Shown piece after piece: positions 46,626 to 55,202 of a stretch of DNA of 64,000 nt. The notes below the pieces were generated by a model. That model did no database searches. It was not told the DNA's origin and saw only the letters and a program-made list of their open reading frames with translations. This DNA is from a virus. The position numbers were made by a program, and so were the translations under genes. The stretch spans positions 1 to 64,000 of IMG/VR virus record IMGVR_UViG_3300026521_000161; one strand, given 5' to 3'. How positions within the stretch are numbered: the first letter of the stretch is position 1; every line of letters starts with the position of its first letter.

Positions 46626-48758
46626 CTAAGTTAGCATTTCTGTTAAAGTCATACCATCTTTCACGTAGAAACCTAATGACTCTAAAACAATGTATAATAC
46701 TTTACAGTTATCTAAAATAACTCTCTTTCTATCAATGATCGGTAGGATCTCTTTTGGTATACCACTATTATAAATTAAAATTAGTGGTAGTCTAAACGTT
46801 TTAATATCGTCTTTCTTTTTATCATTTAAAAAAGTTCTAAACCTATCAGCAAAATCTTGGTTATCTAAACTATCTAAAAACTCATTCATAGTGTTCTTAT
46901 TAGTTATCACAGTAGGGAATTTGATAGCCATATAGGTAGGGTCTGGTGCTTTACCATAGTCTTCCTCGAACACCTCTTGCCATAACATATGGTGCATATA
47001 TGGAGATTTATCTGGTTCTAGTTTATAAGACTTAGCTTCTTTTATCTTTTCTAGTTTAAGTACGTCAGGAGACCCCTCGCTAAGTTTACTATCAATGAGT
47101 GCTTCTGCTTCCATAACCATTCTTTGGTACTCTTCTAACTTTATCTTTTCACCATTATAGATGGTCTCCATGGATTCTATCATTAACTTTTCAGCCAAAT
47201 CACGAATAGGCTGATATGCATTAGGTGCTATGAGGTGTACGCCTTTCTTTTCTAAAGTTTTCTTTTTATCTAAATTAAAGATATTACCTTCCTGGATGAA
47301 TATATCTGCGAAATAATGCTTACTAACATTAGTATTAACAAACACTTTCCAAAAAAACTCATTCTTCATTTCCATAACATTAGTATCTTTATACTTAATG
47401 TTCATATTCGTGCCAAATAATTTTATATAGTGATCAACAGCTTGTGTCATGATTGTCATAACAGCAGCAGTAACACCAATAGATTTAGCTGAATAATTGG
47501 GTCCATTAAAATACCAATGAACCCATTCACTATATGTAGCACACGTACTATCTGTATCAGATAACACGATTGTTTCCCTAACTAAATTCTTAACTGTGCC
47601 TATACTGACAGGGAATACATTAGTGATAATGAATGTTTTAAATAAGTTACCATAATAAGAAAACTTCTCTGTTAGATTTATAGCTATAGAAACGATATGT
47701 TGTTTATCTGCTAAAGTAAAATCATCTTTCTTCCTACCTTTAAGTCTTTCTGATAAAATATGCATAACGAAGTTATATATCCACTCATTGATATCTTTCA
47801 TAGCTTCGTTAATATCTTCTTCTGGAGCGTCTATAACAGTATACTCTATCATATCTGTTATAATAGTCCTAACAAGATCCTCATTATACTTTCTAAGGTG
47901 GAACATATCATTATGGTATGTTATATAAGCTCTTGTCTCTACATCTAACTTTTTAAGATAATTATAGATAACCATCTCTTTAACTGTATCTCTCCAGTAT
48001 TTTCTACTTGATTTAAGAATAGCATCCATAGCGTCTTGTGCTGTCGGTAAATGTAAATTATAATACTTTATGACTTCACGTATCTTATCTCTATTAACAT
48101 CTTTAGCCAGAGTAACTAAATGATTAAGTGTTACATCTGGACTTCTAAAATGTTTATTACCAGCAATAACTGATTCTGATAATGCGTTACCTATACCTGA
48201 TAAACATCTTGTTATAGACGTTAATGTATAATGTGCTGATGGGTTATTTAAAACTGTACCAGCTGAAGCATATGCCCCTGATAAACTATTGTTAAAAATC
48301 TTCATAGACTTCTGTAATGTGTTGTGGTAATTAAACATATCGAAGTTATTGTTCATCTTTTGTCTAAAAGCTTCTTTCTTGTGCTTAGAACGCTTTGTTG
48401 TATTTACTTCGATAAAGTTAGAGTGTAATGATTTCTTCTCGTCTGTATTAAAATATACAGTAAATGACGGAGCTACTATTTTATTATTAGCTGTCACATA
48501 GCTTATATAATTAGATAATGTGTCTACTTGTTTAGATCTATTACCATTTATATCTCTCTCGTAAAAATAAACTTTTGGGTTATTATACTGTTTTGTTTCT
48601 TTTATATATTCTTTAACTTTTTGTTTAGCTGTTTCTTCGTCCATATCACCCATAACAGATACGAATTGACCACTCATATCGAAATAATCTTTTATAGGGT
48701 TAAACGTTATACCATATTCATTTTCTGGGTGTTTAAATATATTACTTACATCTTTCAT
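46626..48758 (-). CDS. Family B DNA polymerase, palm/thumb fragment
   Basis: 710 residues. Motif B is KIFNNSLSGAYASAG (163-177), the KxxxNSxYG pattern, and motif C is LSDTDSTCA (399-407), giving the catalytic DTDS. NVSKHYFADIFIQEG looks like the KxRY/thumb region. The 3'-5' exonuclease motifs and motif A (SLYPS) are not found in the N-terminal 160 residues, so the polymerase is probably split, with those parts in another gene outside the window, unless strongly diverged. Confidence 0.7.
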   Translation of the reverse strand: MKDVSNIFKHPENEYGITFNPIKDYFDMSGQFVSVMGDMDEETAKQKVKEYIKETKQYNNPKVYFYERDINGNRSKQVDTLSNYISYVTANNKIVAPSFTVYFNTDEKKSLHSNFIEVNTTKRSKHKKEAFRQKMNNNFDMFNYHNTLQKSMKIFNNSLSGAYASAGTVLNNPSAHYTLTSITRCLSGIGNALSESVIAGNKHFRSPDVTLNHLVTLAKDVNRDKIREVIKYYNLHLPTAQDAMDAILKSSRKYWRDTVKEMVIYNYLKKLDVETRAYITYHNDMFHLRKYNEDLVRTIITDMIEYTVIDAPEEDINEAMKDINEWIYNFVMHILSERLKGRKKDDFTLADKQHIVSIAINLTEKFSYYGNLFKTFIITNVFPVSIGTVKNLVRETIVLSDTDSTCATYSEWVHWYFNGPNYSAKSIGVTAAVMTIMTQAVDHYIKLFGTNMNIKYKDTNVMEMKNEFFWKVFVNTNVSKHYFADIFIQEGNIFNLDKKKTLEKKGVHLIAPNAYQPIRDLAEKLMIESMETIYNGEKIKLEEYQRMVMEAEALIDSKLSEGSPDVLKLEKIKEAKSYKLEPDKSPYMHHMLWQEVFEEDYGKAPDPTYMAIKFPTVITNKNTMNEFLDSLDNQDFADRFRTFLNDKKKDDIKTFRLPLILIYNSGIPKEILPIIDRKRVILDNCKVLYIVLESLGFYVKDGMTLTEMLT

Positions 48759-48808
48759 ATCACATCCTTTTTTATCATGTAAGTCATGATCTGTAAAAAA
48801 GAAAAAAC

Positions 48809-48834
48809 AGATAAGTAGCCTAGGCTACTTATCT
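48809..48834 (-). terminator. Terminator after the ThyX-like gene
   Basis: 12-bp stem AGATAAGTAGCC / GGCTACTTATCT, then TGTTTTTTCTTTTTTAC on the minus strand. Confidence 0.85.
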
Positions 48835-49847
48835 AATAAAACCTTTTTAATAGCAACAGCTGTCTCTCTTGTTGTATCTTGTACCCATGAAGAATATAAT
48901 TCTGGATATGCTTCTCTCTCTAGTAGGAAATGACTCCATGCTTTTGGATCATTCATATACCCGCCTATGATCCATCTTTTATACATAAGGTGGTTAGGCC
49001 ATCTATCATAGATCTCTTTATGATATCCAGCTATTTTAAGGATATTTTGCACTTTACCAATAGGTAGTTCTAAAAAAATATCTACTAGTTCATCTATACT
49101 AGATGCATCTAGTATACGCTTACTGTATTTACACTCATCACATCCGATGCAATCTAAGTCCATATCTTCTATGTGTTTATACGTTAACGTCTTTTTAACT
49201 TTACTAAGGACATCCTCTGGTAACCAATATTCATCTTCTTCAACTACTCTAGCTGATAAGGCTATTTGACTTAGTCTACCATGAGTTCTAATTTGTCCGA
49301 AAACAAAATATGGAGCTTTAACTTCTATAGCCTTATAATTAGTGACATGACTAAACGGTATATCATCATGTTTGATACCGGCTGCCATAAGTGCACGTAT
49401 ATTTGTATAAAGCTTACCATTCTCTATAAAGCTAAACGGGGCTATATAATTCATGAACTCTTCATTTTCCAACGTGGCTACATGTGATTTAAGAGATATC
49501 TGATGTAGTACTTTAACTTCATATACATCATTAACAGTTGTAGTATGATAATCGAGTATAACTGGAGCAAACTCTAATGGTCTTCCAGGCACTTTTCCAA
49601 TTTCACTGTTACTTACATCGAGTTCTTTAAAACTTAAATCAGGAGCAGCTTCCTTTAATAACTTATCGTAACGTTTATATTTACTATTCGACTTATCCTT
49701 ACCTCTACTTATAGCAGCAATACTAGTAACAAAGTTAACTCTACTATCTAAATCAGTATTTAACGGTACATCGACATCACCAAAGATTTGGTAATTGATG
49801 TCTTTAACATAACAGCCGTTAGAAAACTCTGTGAATGTAACTTTCAT
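48825..49847 (-). CDS. ThyX-like flavin-dependent thymidylate synthase
   Basis: 340 residues. The pattern FVFGQIRTHGRLSQIALSAR followed by EEDEYWLP (181-209) matches the ThyX signature region (RHRxxSxNExSxR, then YYxP) although the first Arg and the NE pair are not kept. A CIGCDECK cluster near 231-238 is unusual. It would make dTMP from dUMP using FAD. It overlaps the MazG-like gene by 1 nt. The degenerate signature leaves a related non-synthase role possible. Confidence 0.6.
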   Translation of the reverse strand: MKVTFTEFSNGCYVKDINYQIFGDVDVPLNTDLDSRVNFVTSIAAISRGKDKSNSKYKRYDKLLKEAAPDLSFKELDVSNSEIGKVPGRPLEFAPVILDYHTTTVNDVYEVKVLHQISLKSHVATLENEEFMNYIAPFSFIENGKLYTNIRALMAAGIKHDDIPFSHVTNYKAIEVKAPYFVFGQIRTHGRLSQIALSARVVEEDEYWLPEDVLSKVKKTLTYKHIEDMDLDCIGCDECKYSKRILDASSIDELVDIFLELPIGKVQNILKIAGYHKEIYDRWPNHLMYKRWIIGGYMNDPKAWSHFLLEREAYPELYSSWVQDTTRETAVAIKKVLLDK

Positions 49848-50380
49848 TATTTTAGCCCTTCTTCTAATGTTTCTCTCTCTTTATCTAGATCCCTGTTTAA
49901 AGCACCATCACTTGTAAACTTGTCCCCAAATCTAGCCTTTAGCTTGTTTATGTTAGTAACCATAACCTGCTCAGCACTACCATTATTTTTCTCAATAGCT
50001 GCTAGTACAAGATTATAAACTTTGTTAGCTTCTGTTTTAACATCCCCTATGTTTAACACTTTACCATAGAACATAGTCTTTTTAATCATGTCTAAACCAT
50101 CTAAAGATAAACGTAGTCCTCTTGTATCAATTCTATCTAGAGGAAAATCTACTTCATCCTTTAAAACCGCTAAAAACCACAACATGTCACCTAGTTCTTC
50201 TAGACCATTAATTCTGTCATATTTCTCCATAGCCAAATTGTACTCGTCTAACTCACCGGCTAAGCCTATAAACGCATGTGCTATCCTATCTGTTAAACCT
50301 AAATCAACAACATCTAAACTTAATGGTCTAAATTTACTTTCTGTTTTTAAAGCTAAATTAACATATTCTAAAAATACCAT
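49847..50380 (-). CDS. MazG-like nucleotide pyrophosphohydrolase
   Basis: 177 residues. GLAGELDEYNLA followed by LEELGDMLWFLA (residues 38-73) gives the paired ExxE...ExxD metal site of MazG/all-alpha NTP pyrophosphatases, which hydrolyse NTPs or dNTPs to the monophosphate. Adjacent to ThyX-like and dNMP kinase genes, so it likely trims dNTP pools (for example dUTP to dUMP, feeding the ThyX-like enzyme). Confidence 0.7.
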   Translation of the reverse strand: MVFLEYVNLALKTESKFRPLSLDVVDLGLTDRIAHAFIGLAGELDEYNLAMEKYDRINGLEELGDMLWFLAVLKDEVDFPLDRIDTRGLRLSLDGLDMIKKTMFYGKVLNIGDVKTEANKVYNLVLAAIEKNNGSAEQVMVTNINKLKARFGDKFTSDGALNRDLDKERETLEEGLK

Positions 50381-50383
50381 AAA

Positions 50384-50533
50384 TCATACCTCACTTTTTT
50401 TAACATCACCTGTTAAAAAAAAATTATTTAGAGCCACACGTAACCATTCCTTATGCTCATCACTACCGTGTTTGATTTGGTCAAATAACGATTTTGCTTT
50501 ACTTAACGCTTCTTCTCTTTCTTTGTCAGTCAT
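50384..50533 (-). CDS. Small charged protein, 49 aa
   Basis: Starts ATG at 50533, after AAGGAG, and ends 3 nt before the MazG-like gene. Sequence begins MTDKEREEALSKAKSLFDQI, helical, no motif. It is the first gene of the nucleotide-metabolism transcript, with a TTGAA box 20 nt upstream. Confidence 0.6.
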   Translation of the reverse strand: MTDKEREEALSKAKSLFDQIKHGSDEHKEWLRVALNNFFLTGDVKKSEV

Positions 50534-50552
50534 ATTTACTCCTTCTTTATAT

Positions 50553-50557
50553 TTCAA
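50553..50557 (-). promoter_or_regulatory. TTGAA element (class 2) before nucleotide-metabolism genes
   Basis: Minus strand TTGAAATATAAAGAAGGAG, 20 nt before the ATG at 50533. Confidence 0.5.
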
Positions 50558-50585
50558 TCATTATTAGTTACATAAAAAAAGAATA

Positions 50586-50613
50586 GTAACTAGTGGTCAT
50601 GACCACTAGTTAC
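50586..50613 (-). terminator. Terminator (28-nt perfect palindrome)
   Basis: GTAACTAGTGGTCA / TGACCACTAGTTAC right after the stop of the 41-aa gene, then TATTCTTTTTTTATG on the minus strand. Confidence 0.85.
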
Positions 50614-50739
50614 CTAATTAAACATTTCGCATGCATTACATTCATAAAGCTCGGCTTCTTCTAAAATACTAAACTCCTCCTCTACGTCTTCTGGTAGGTC
50701 ATTAACTATTTGTTCTTGTTCTTTGTTATTATCTTCCAT
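50614..50739 (-). CDS. Tiny acidic protein with CxxC, 41 aa
   Basis: MEDNNKEQEQ... ending ELYECNACEMFN. Acidic helix plus a CNAC pair. It lies between the 317-aa gene (17 nt gap) and a strong terminator, which supports a real gene, although no clear ribosome site is seen. Confidence 0.45.
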   Translation of the reverse strand: MEDNNKEQEQIVNDLPEDVEEEFSILEEAELYECNACEMFN

Positions 50740-50756
50740 ATAGACAACCAATTACT

Positions 50757-51710
50757 TTAAAGTATTTCATTTTCGTAAACCTCCTTTAACTGTATTGCTA
50801 GTTCCTTACCTTTAACATTACGTTTATTACTATCAAGTATTTTTCTATATGTAGATTTACTATTAATGCCTTCTAACATAACGTTAATGATAATGGCCAT
50901 AAATGTTGGTAAATGCTCAGCCATAGCTATAGATAGATTTTTACTATCTAAACTAAAGAACCCCCTACCGAGAACCTGTATATATAGATCAGATGTTAAG
51001 CCTTCACCTCTACCTGTAGGGATGATAGTTTTAATGTTGTTAACCATATTAACAATAGTTCTACTTGGTAATACAAACTCTTTCTTACTAAACTCATGAG
51101 TTAATAGACCAAATAGATCTTTCATGCTACCATGTTGTAACTCTTTAATATCTTTTCTGTTAAGTCTCATGATATAATCAGTTAGTTTGTGGCTATCTTC
51201 TACATCATCCATAGTTAACATATGTAACTTAGAAACTATATTAACGTTATCTATAATAGTTCTATCAAACACCATCATAGACGTGGTTGTTGATATGATA
51301 CTACCAAAAGCTTCTACTAGTTGTGGTTTAACATATGGTAACCAATCTGTCTCACCCTCATACATGAGTTTAGTGAAAATCAATCTTTGTAATTGCAGTT
51401 CACCATTATACTTATCTTGTAATTTTTCATGCACAGTAACCATATCGTCTAATTTACTTTTCATATATGGACGCATGTCTAAAGCGATAGCATCATCACC
51501 TCTAACGGTTTTAAATATAAGAGGATGTTGAAAGAGATCAATATCTTTTTCTAAATCATTCTTACCGGTAATAATGATAAGTTTAGTTCTTCCTTCTTTA
51601 AATTCATAAGCTAAGTTATCATTTGTTTTAGCTAGGTAAGAGTTAATACTCGCCTCCAATTTATCCTTGTCTAGGAATGCTCCTAGCGTACCTTCATAAA
51701 TGTCAATCAT
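50757..51710 (-). CDS. Unknown protein downstream of chmA, 317 aa
   Basis: Mixed alpha/beta, with KLIIITGKNDLEKDIDLF and VLGRGFFSLDSKNLSIAMAE. No recognised motif. It follows chmA in the same direction but has its own TTGAA box, and chmA ends in its own terminator, so they are separate units. Confidence 0.55.
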   Translation of the reverse strand: MIDIYEGTLGAFLDKDKLEASINSYLAKTNDNLAYEFKEGRTKLIIITGKNDLEKDIDLFQHPLIFKTVRGDDAIALDMRPYMKSKLDDMVTVHEKLQDKYNGELQLQRLIFTKLMYEGETDWLPYVKPQLVEAFGSIISTTTSMMVFDRTIIDNVNIVSKLHMLTMDDVEDSHKLTDYIMRLNRKDIKELQHGSMKDLFGLLTHEFSKKEFVLPSRTIVNMVNNIKTIIPTGRGEGLTSDLYIQVLGRGFFSLDSKNLSIAMAEHLPTFMAIIINVMLEGINSKSTYRKILDSNKRNVKGKELAIQLKEVYENEIL

Positions 51711-51729
51711 ATGTATCCTTTATCGATAT

Positions 51730-51734
51730 TTCAA
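51730..51734 (-). promoter_or_regulatory. TTGAA element (class 2)
   Basis: Minus strand TTGAAATATCGATAAAGGA, 20 nt before the start at 51710. Confidence 0.5.
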
Positions 51735-51767
51735 GTTATCTCCTAACTTTTAAGTAAAAAAGAAATA

Positions 51768-51796
51768 CTAAGTTATGGACTATGTCCATAACTTAG
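51768..51796 (-). terminator. chmA terminator
   Basis: 13-bp perfect stem CTAAGTTATGGAC / GTCCATAACTTAG, then TATTTCTTTTTTAC on the minus strand. Confidence 0.85.
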
Positions 51797-51804
51797 ATCT
51801 TTTG

Positions 51805-53607
51805 TTAACGTCTATATCTGTTGTATGTTGCGTGTGGCGCACTGTAGTGCTGCCTTGCAGTAGACATACCAAAACCAGTAGAACCAACTGACGCAGAAGC
51901 ATATGCAGATGCAATGTTTTGTAGGTTATTAAATTCAGAATATCCGATAGATGGATTATCAGTATCTGGAGTATAACCACCATCCATAGCACGGCTTGTT
52001 AATTCATCGATGAAAGCTCCATCTAAAACAACTCTAACTGCTCTACCAGTAATAACTGGTTTAAGGTTAAGCATTGTAGCAACTTTATCGATAACTTCAA
52101 GTTTTAGTGTATATGGATCTTTACCTGTTGATGACACACAGATGTCCTCTGGTGCATTAGAATAAATCCAATCGATTAATAAGCCAGGATCATTTGTGTG
52201 TTTAGCGATGAACACTGTGTCGATCTCTCTGATGTCTCTAGGATTAGACTCATTATCTAGGAACTCACCTAGTGGAACATACATAGTCGCAGCAGCAACT
52301 GGAATATCAGGCATTTCACTTCCAACAAGATCTGAAGCTGCATTTAAAATATCTTCTGTAGCGAAGCGTCTACTAGCTTTATCAGCTAATGCAGTAAATG
52401 GTCTTAAGTACGGATAATCAGAACCAAACTCTTCAATATCTAAAGCAAAGATAGGCTTTGGAACGATATGCTCTCTGATGATATCGTTAACGATTTCTGG
52501 GCTAGCTTTCTCATCGTTGAACGAAATTTTCTCACCATATTTACGCCCATCACCTTGGTAGTTAAATAGGAAGTTAAGCGGACCAGCATCTTTCTCTACA
52601 ATAAGATTTTTAAGTACACCACGGTTAGTAAACGTTGTAGCATTGATCATAGATAATAACGCATAGTTGATTGTAGGTGCAGCACCAATGAACTCATTAA
52701 GGATGATCATAGGTTCAGCCATACGTTTAAATTTACCTGTATATCTATCTGTATCTTCACTAATGATATACTCGATGTAACCAGCAGTAGTTGTTAACTT
52801 GTTACGACCGCCTTGACCATTTAATCTTCTTGCACTTGTATTTTTAACGATAGATACCTCAACGTTGAAGTCTGTACGTACATTACGACCTAACATGTTG
52901 ATAGAGCTACCTGAGTTAAGACCAAGATCTAAAACTAATCTACCATTTTCAGTTACAGCATCAATAGCATCTACAGTGATGTCACTCTCGATACCAGTGT
53001 CTTTTGCATAGTTAGAAACAATGATATCTTGTGCATATCTAGCGATGATTTCAGCAGTTTGCTCTAATGGAGCACCAGTAGGCATGATAACACCTTCACA
53101 GAATACTAAATCTTCCTCTTTTGTTTCCATAGCACGACATAGTACAGCTGTTGCAGCTTCGAAGAAAATATCATCAAAACCATCTGCAGTAACAAGAACA
53201 TCAGAACTGTTTTTAATGTTAAAGCTTTCAACGATTGTATGTACGTCTAAAGGAGCACGACCAGTAGCTTCTAGTAGTGTAGAGAAGTAATATGTTTTAC
53301 CGTTATCGCCTTTGTAAGCGAATACCAAGTGACTGAACTCGAAATCAAATTTGTTAAGATCCATCTTGATGAACTTGATATCAACTTTTGTATGCTTAAG
53401 TGTTTTTTGCGCTATCTCTAAAAAGCTCTCTAGAATTTCATTGTCTCCATAGTTACCGATAAGTAAACTATCTGCACCAGATAAACCAAGAACATTTAAA
53501 CTTTGTCTTTGTTGTCTTTCTCTTCTTTGTCCAGTTCTTTCAGAACCACCTCTTGTTTCATTTAGGTTTTCTAAACCTTCGTCGAAATTTACTTTTTCGA
53601 ATGCCAT
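51805..53607 (-). CDS. chmA: Chimallin, phage nucleus shell protein
   Basis: 600 residues. I align it from memory, end to end, with 201phi2-1 ChmA (gp105, about 630): NEILESFLEIAQKTL with SEALTVFTRLKEQAV; LVFCEGVIMPTGAPLE with VVLAGPFPIPADLVL; VPKPIFALDIEEFG with QPNPVFQIDLNRMGE; YVPLGEFLDNESNPRDIREI with VIDLGNWFDGDEKRDRRDL; and the C-tail QNIASAYASASVGSTGFG with QAQVHSAYAGTQGFN. Chimallin tiles into a proteinaceous nucleus that shields DNA from host nucleases. The first 35 residues are an Arg/Gln-rich disordered arm, and the C-terminal segment that would contact neighbouring subunits is kept. Codon use is strongly biased, as for an abundant protein. Class 1 promoter with a long leader. Confidence 0.88.
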   Translation of the reverse strand: MAFEKVNFDEGLENLNETRGGSERTGQRRERQQRQSLNVLGLSGADSLLIGNYGDNEILESFLEIAQKTLKHTKVDIKFIKMDLNKFDFEFSHLVFAYKGDNGKTYYFSTLLEATGRAPLDVHTIVESFNIKNSSDVLVTADGFDDIFFEAATAVLCRAMETKEEDLVFCEGVIMPTGAPLEQTAEIIARYAQDIIVSNYAKDTGIESDITVDAIDAVTENGRLVLDLGLNSGSSINMLGRNVRTDFNVEVSIVKNTSARRLNGQGGRNKLTTTAGYIEYIISEDTDRYTGKFKRMAEPMIILNEFIGAAPTINYALLSMINATTFTNRGVLKNLIVEKDAGPLNFLFNYQGDGRKYGEKISFNDEKASPEIVNDIIREHIVPKPIFALDIEEFGSDYPYLRPFTALADKASRRFATEDILNAASDLVGSEMPDIPVAAATMYVPLGEFLDNESNPRDIREIDTVFIAKHTNDPGLLIDWIYSNAPEDICVSSTGKDPYTLKLEVIDKVATMLNLKPVITGRAVRVVLDGAFIDELTSRAMDGGYTPDTDNPSIGYSEFNNLQNIASAYASASVGSTGFGMSTARQHYSAPHATYNRYRR

Positions 53608-53804
53608 AGTATTTCCTTTGTTTTTTATAGATTAGAGCATAAGGCTCTAGTAAATTATATAGGTATAAAATATATACGAACTAAATAACTTAATAGAACC
53701 TGTGCTCCGTGTATATGCATATCTACCGAAGTAGATAAAACATTATGTTCAATATAGTAATATTTTGTAAAAATATATTACTAAGTACTATATGAATAAT
53801 ATGT
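53608..53804 (-). promoter_or_regulatory. chmA leader with class 1 promoter
   Basis: Minus strand CATATTATTCATATAGTACTTAGTA at 53778-53803 matches the class 1 box and palindrome. It lies about 175-195 nt before the start, giving a long 5' leader. The leader holds hairpins ATCTAC / GTAGAT (near 53720) and AGAGC / GCTCT (53633-53647), the second about 30 nt before the start. Confidence 0.5.
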
Positions 53805-53858
53805 TGTTAATTATAATTAGAATTAATAAAACATCATATATCAAGTATATTCGTTTTG

Positions 53859-53863
53859 TTGAA
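53859..53863 (+). promoter_or_regulatory. TTGAA element (class 2)
   Basis: GTTGAAAAAAATTTAAAGGA, 20 nt before the start at 53883. Confidence 0.5.
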
Positions 53864-53882
53864 AAAAATTTAAAGGATTTTT

Positions 53883-54953
53883 ATGTTAAGCCTTTTCTAT
53901 AAAAAGAATGATGTAAATTACAGTATGATACACGGACCTAAATTAGAATATATAAGAAATAATATACATAGTATTTTATATATACTAAACTCCTATTATA
54001 AAGATATAAAAGGATATGTACGTAGACCTAACATGTTAGTTAGTTTATTAGAGTCTTTAGATATAGACCCAACACTAGAACCAGATGTTGTTTATGGTAA
54101 TATATCTTCAGATAGTATATACCTAGCGTCTAACTTTAATATTATTAATGGCGTTAAGACAGACGATGTGTTTAATAAGGATACAGTAATCTATAATACT
54201 AAAGAGATATTCATATACAACAACGATAACTTTAATTTCCTAGATGAAAGCATATTAGATATCCCTAGTGTAGAATGTATTTGGTCTAATAACACTGATC
54301 TGTTTTTAACGCACCCTAAAAACTATAAAGGTGGTGTTTATGATTTCGATATGTATGAATACACTATAAATATAGATATGTTAGCTATGCAGTATTATTA
54401 CTGGATGAAAGAACAAAAAACCTTAGAATTAGATTTAGACCCAGCTAGGTTTATACATGATGTAGTTTTAACAAATACTATTAAATCTATATTTAATATA
54501 AACTACATTAACCGCATAATAGCTATAGCTAATGACGAATTTGTTAATCCTTTCACTAACGATAACCCTTTCTTTATTAAAGATATATCTAAAAAGATAG
54601 ACAGTATGATATTATGGTATCTTAAGAATTTAAGAAAAAAGAAAGATCTTTATTATAAAGAGATATTGACTATACTTCCTATATTAACAGGAGGCTCTGT
54701 GTTAGATACGTTAACTCTTTCTGAATTATACCTTAACAGAAGAACTAAATGGGTATACATATTAGCACGCTTAGATATAGTTAACTTTTTATTATATAAT
54801 TTTAAATCTAAAAAAGAGAAACACTACCATAATGATATCATGAGTGATTTTAGCTATATGGTTAAAAATAAATATTTGATTACAAATAACGAAACAATAA
54901 ATAGTGTACTCGAGAAAAAGGAGGATAAATTGAAACAATATTTATTCCTGTAG
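53883..54953 (+). CDS. Unknown structural-type protein, 356 aa
   Basis: Helical with many Tyr/Asn/Ile; the C-terminus is Lys-rich. First gene of a three-gene plus-strand transcript. The next genes resemble conserved large-phage virion proteins, so a neck or tail role is likely. No enzyme motif. Confidence 0.5.
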   Translation: MLSLFYKKNDVNYSMIHGPKLEYIRNNIHSILYILNSYYKDIKGYVRRPNMLVSLLESLDIDPTLEPDVVYGNISSDSIYLASNFNIINGVKTDDVFNKDTVIYNTKEIFIYNNDNFNFLDESILDIPSVECIWSNNTDLFLTHPKNYKGGVYDFDMYEYTINIDMLAMQYYYWMKEQKTLELDLDPARFIHDVVLTNTIKSIFNINYINRIIAIANDEFVNPFTNDNPFFIKDISKKIDSMILWYLKNLRKKKDLYYKEILTILPILTGGSVLDTLTLSELYLNRRTKWVYILARLDIVNFLLYNFKSKKEKHYHNDIMSDFSYMVKNKYLITNNETINSVLEKKEDKLKQYLFL

Positions 54954-54962
54954 GAGGTTAGC

Positions 54963-55202
54963 ATGGGTGATAGTGTTAAAGGTAACGTAGGTTCATTCGT
55001 ACCAACAACTTGTCTATCAAGGGCTGGTGATGAAACAAAAGCACTTAAAATCATTAGCAATAGTGTAGATGTGTTACTTGTAGAAACTGACGTTATAGAT
55101 TTTAATAAAGAGATAGGTCTACATGAGTTCTCTCGTGGTGCTGCTAGAACATACCTAGCATTAGTAAGAGCTATAGATTATCTTAGAGTAAGAAGAAACT
55201 GA
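54963..55202 (+). CDS. Small protein of the plus-strand structural operon, 79 aa
   Basis: Alpha/beta with LVETDVIDFNKEIGLHEFSR. Its stop overlaps the start of the next gene (TGATG), so translation is coupled. AGGAGG precedes its start. Confidence 0.6.
   Translation: MGDSVKGNVGSFVPTTCLSRAGDETKALKIISNSVDVLLVETDVIDFNKEIGLHEFSRGAARTYLALVRAIDYLRVRRN

Noticed and set aside
51805-53607. Portal or tail sheath identity
   Set aside because: Length would fit, but the end-to-end agreement with chimallin, including the C-terminal tail, is much better.
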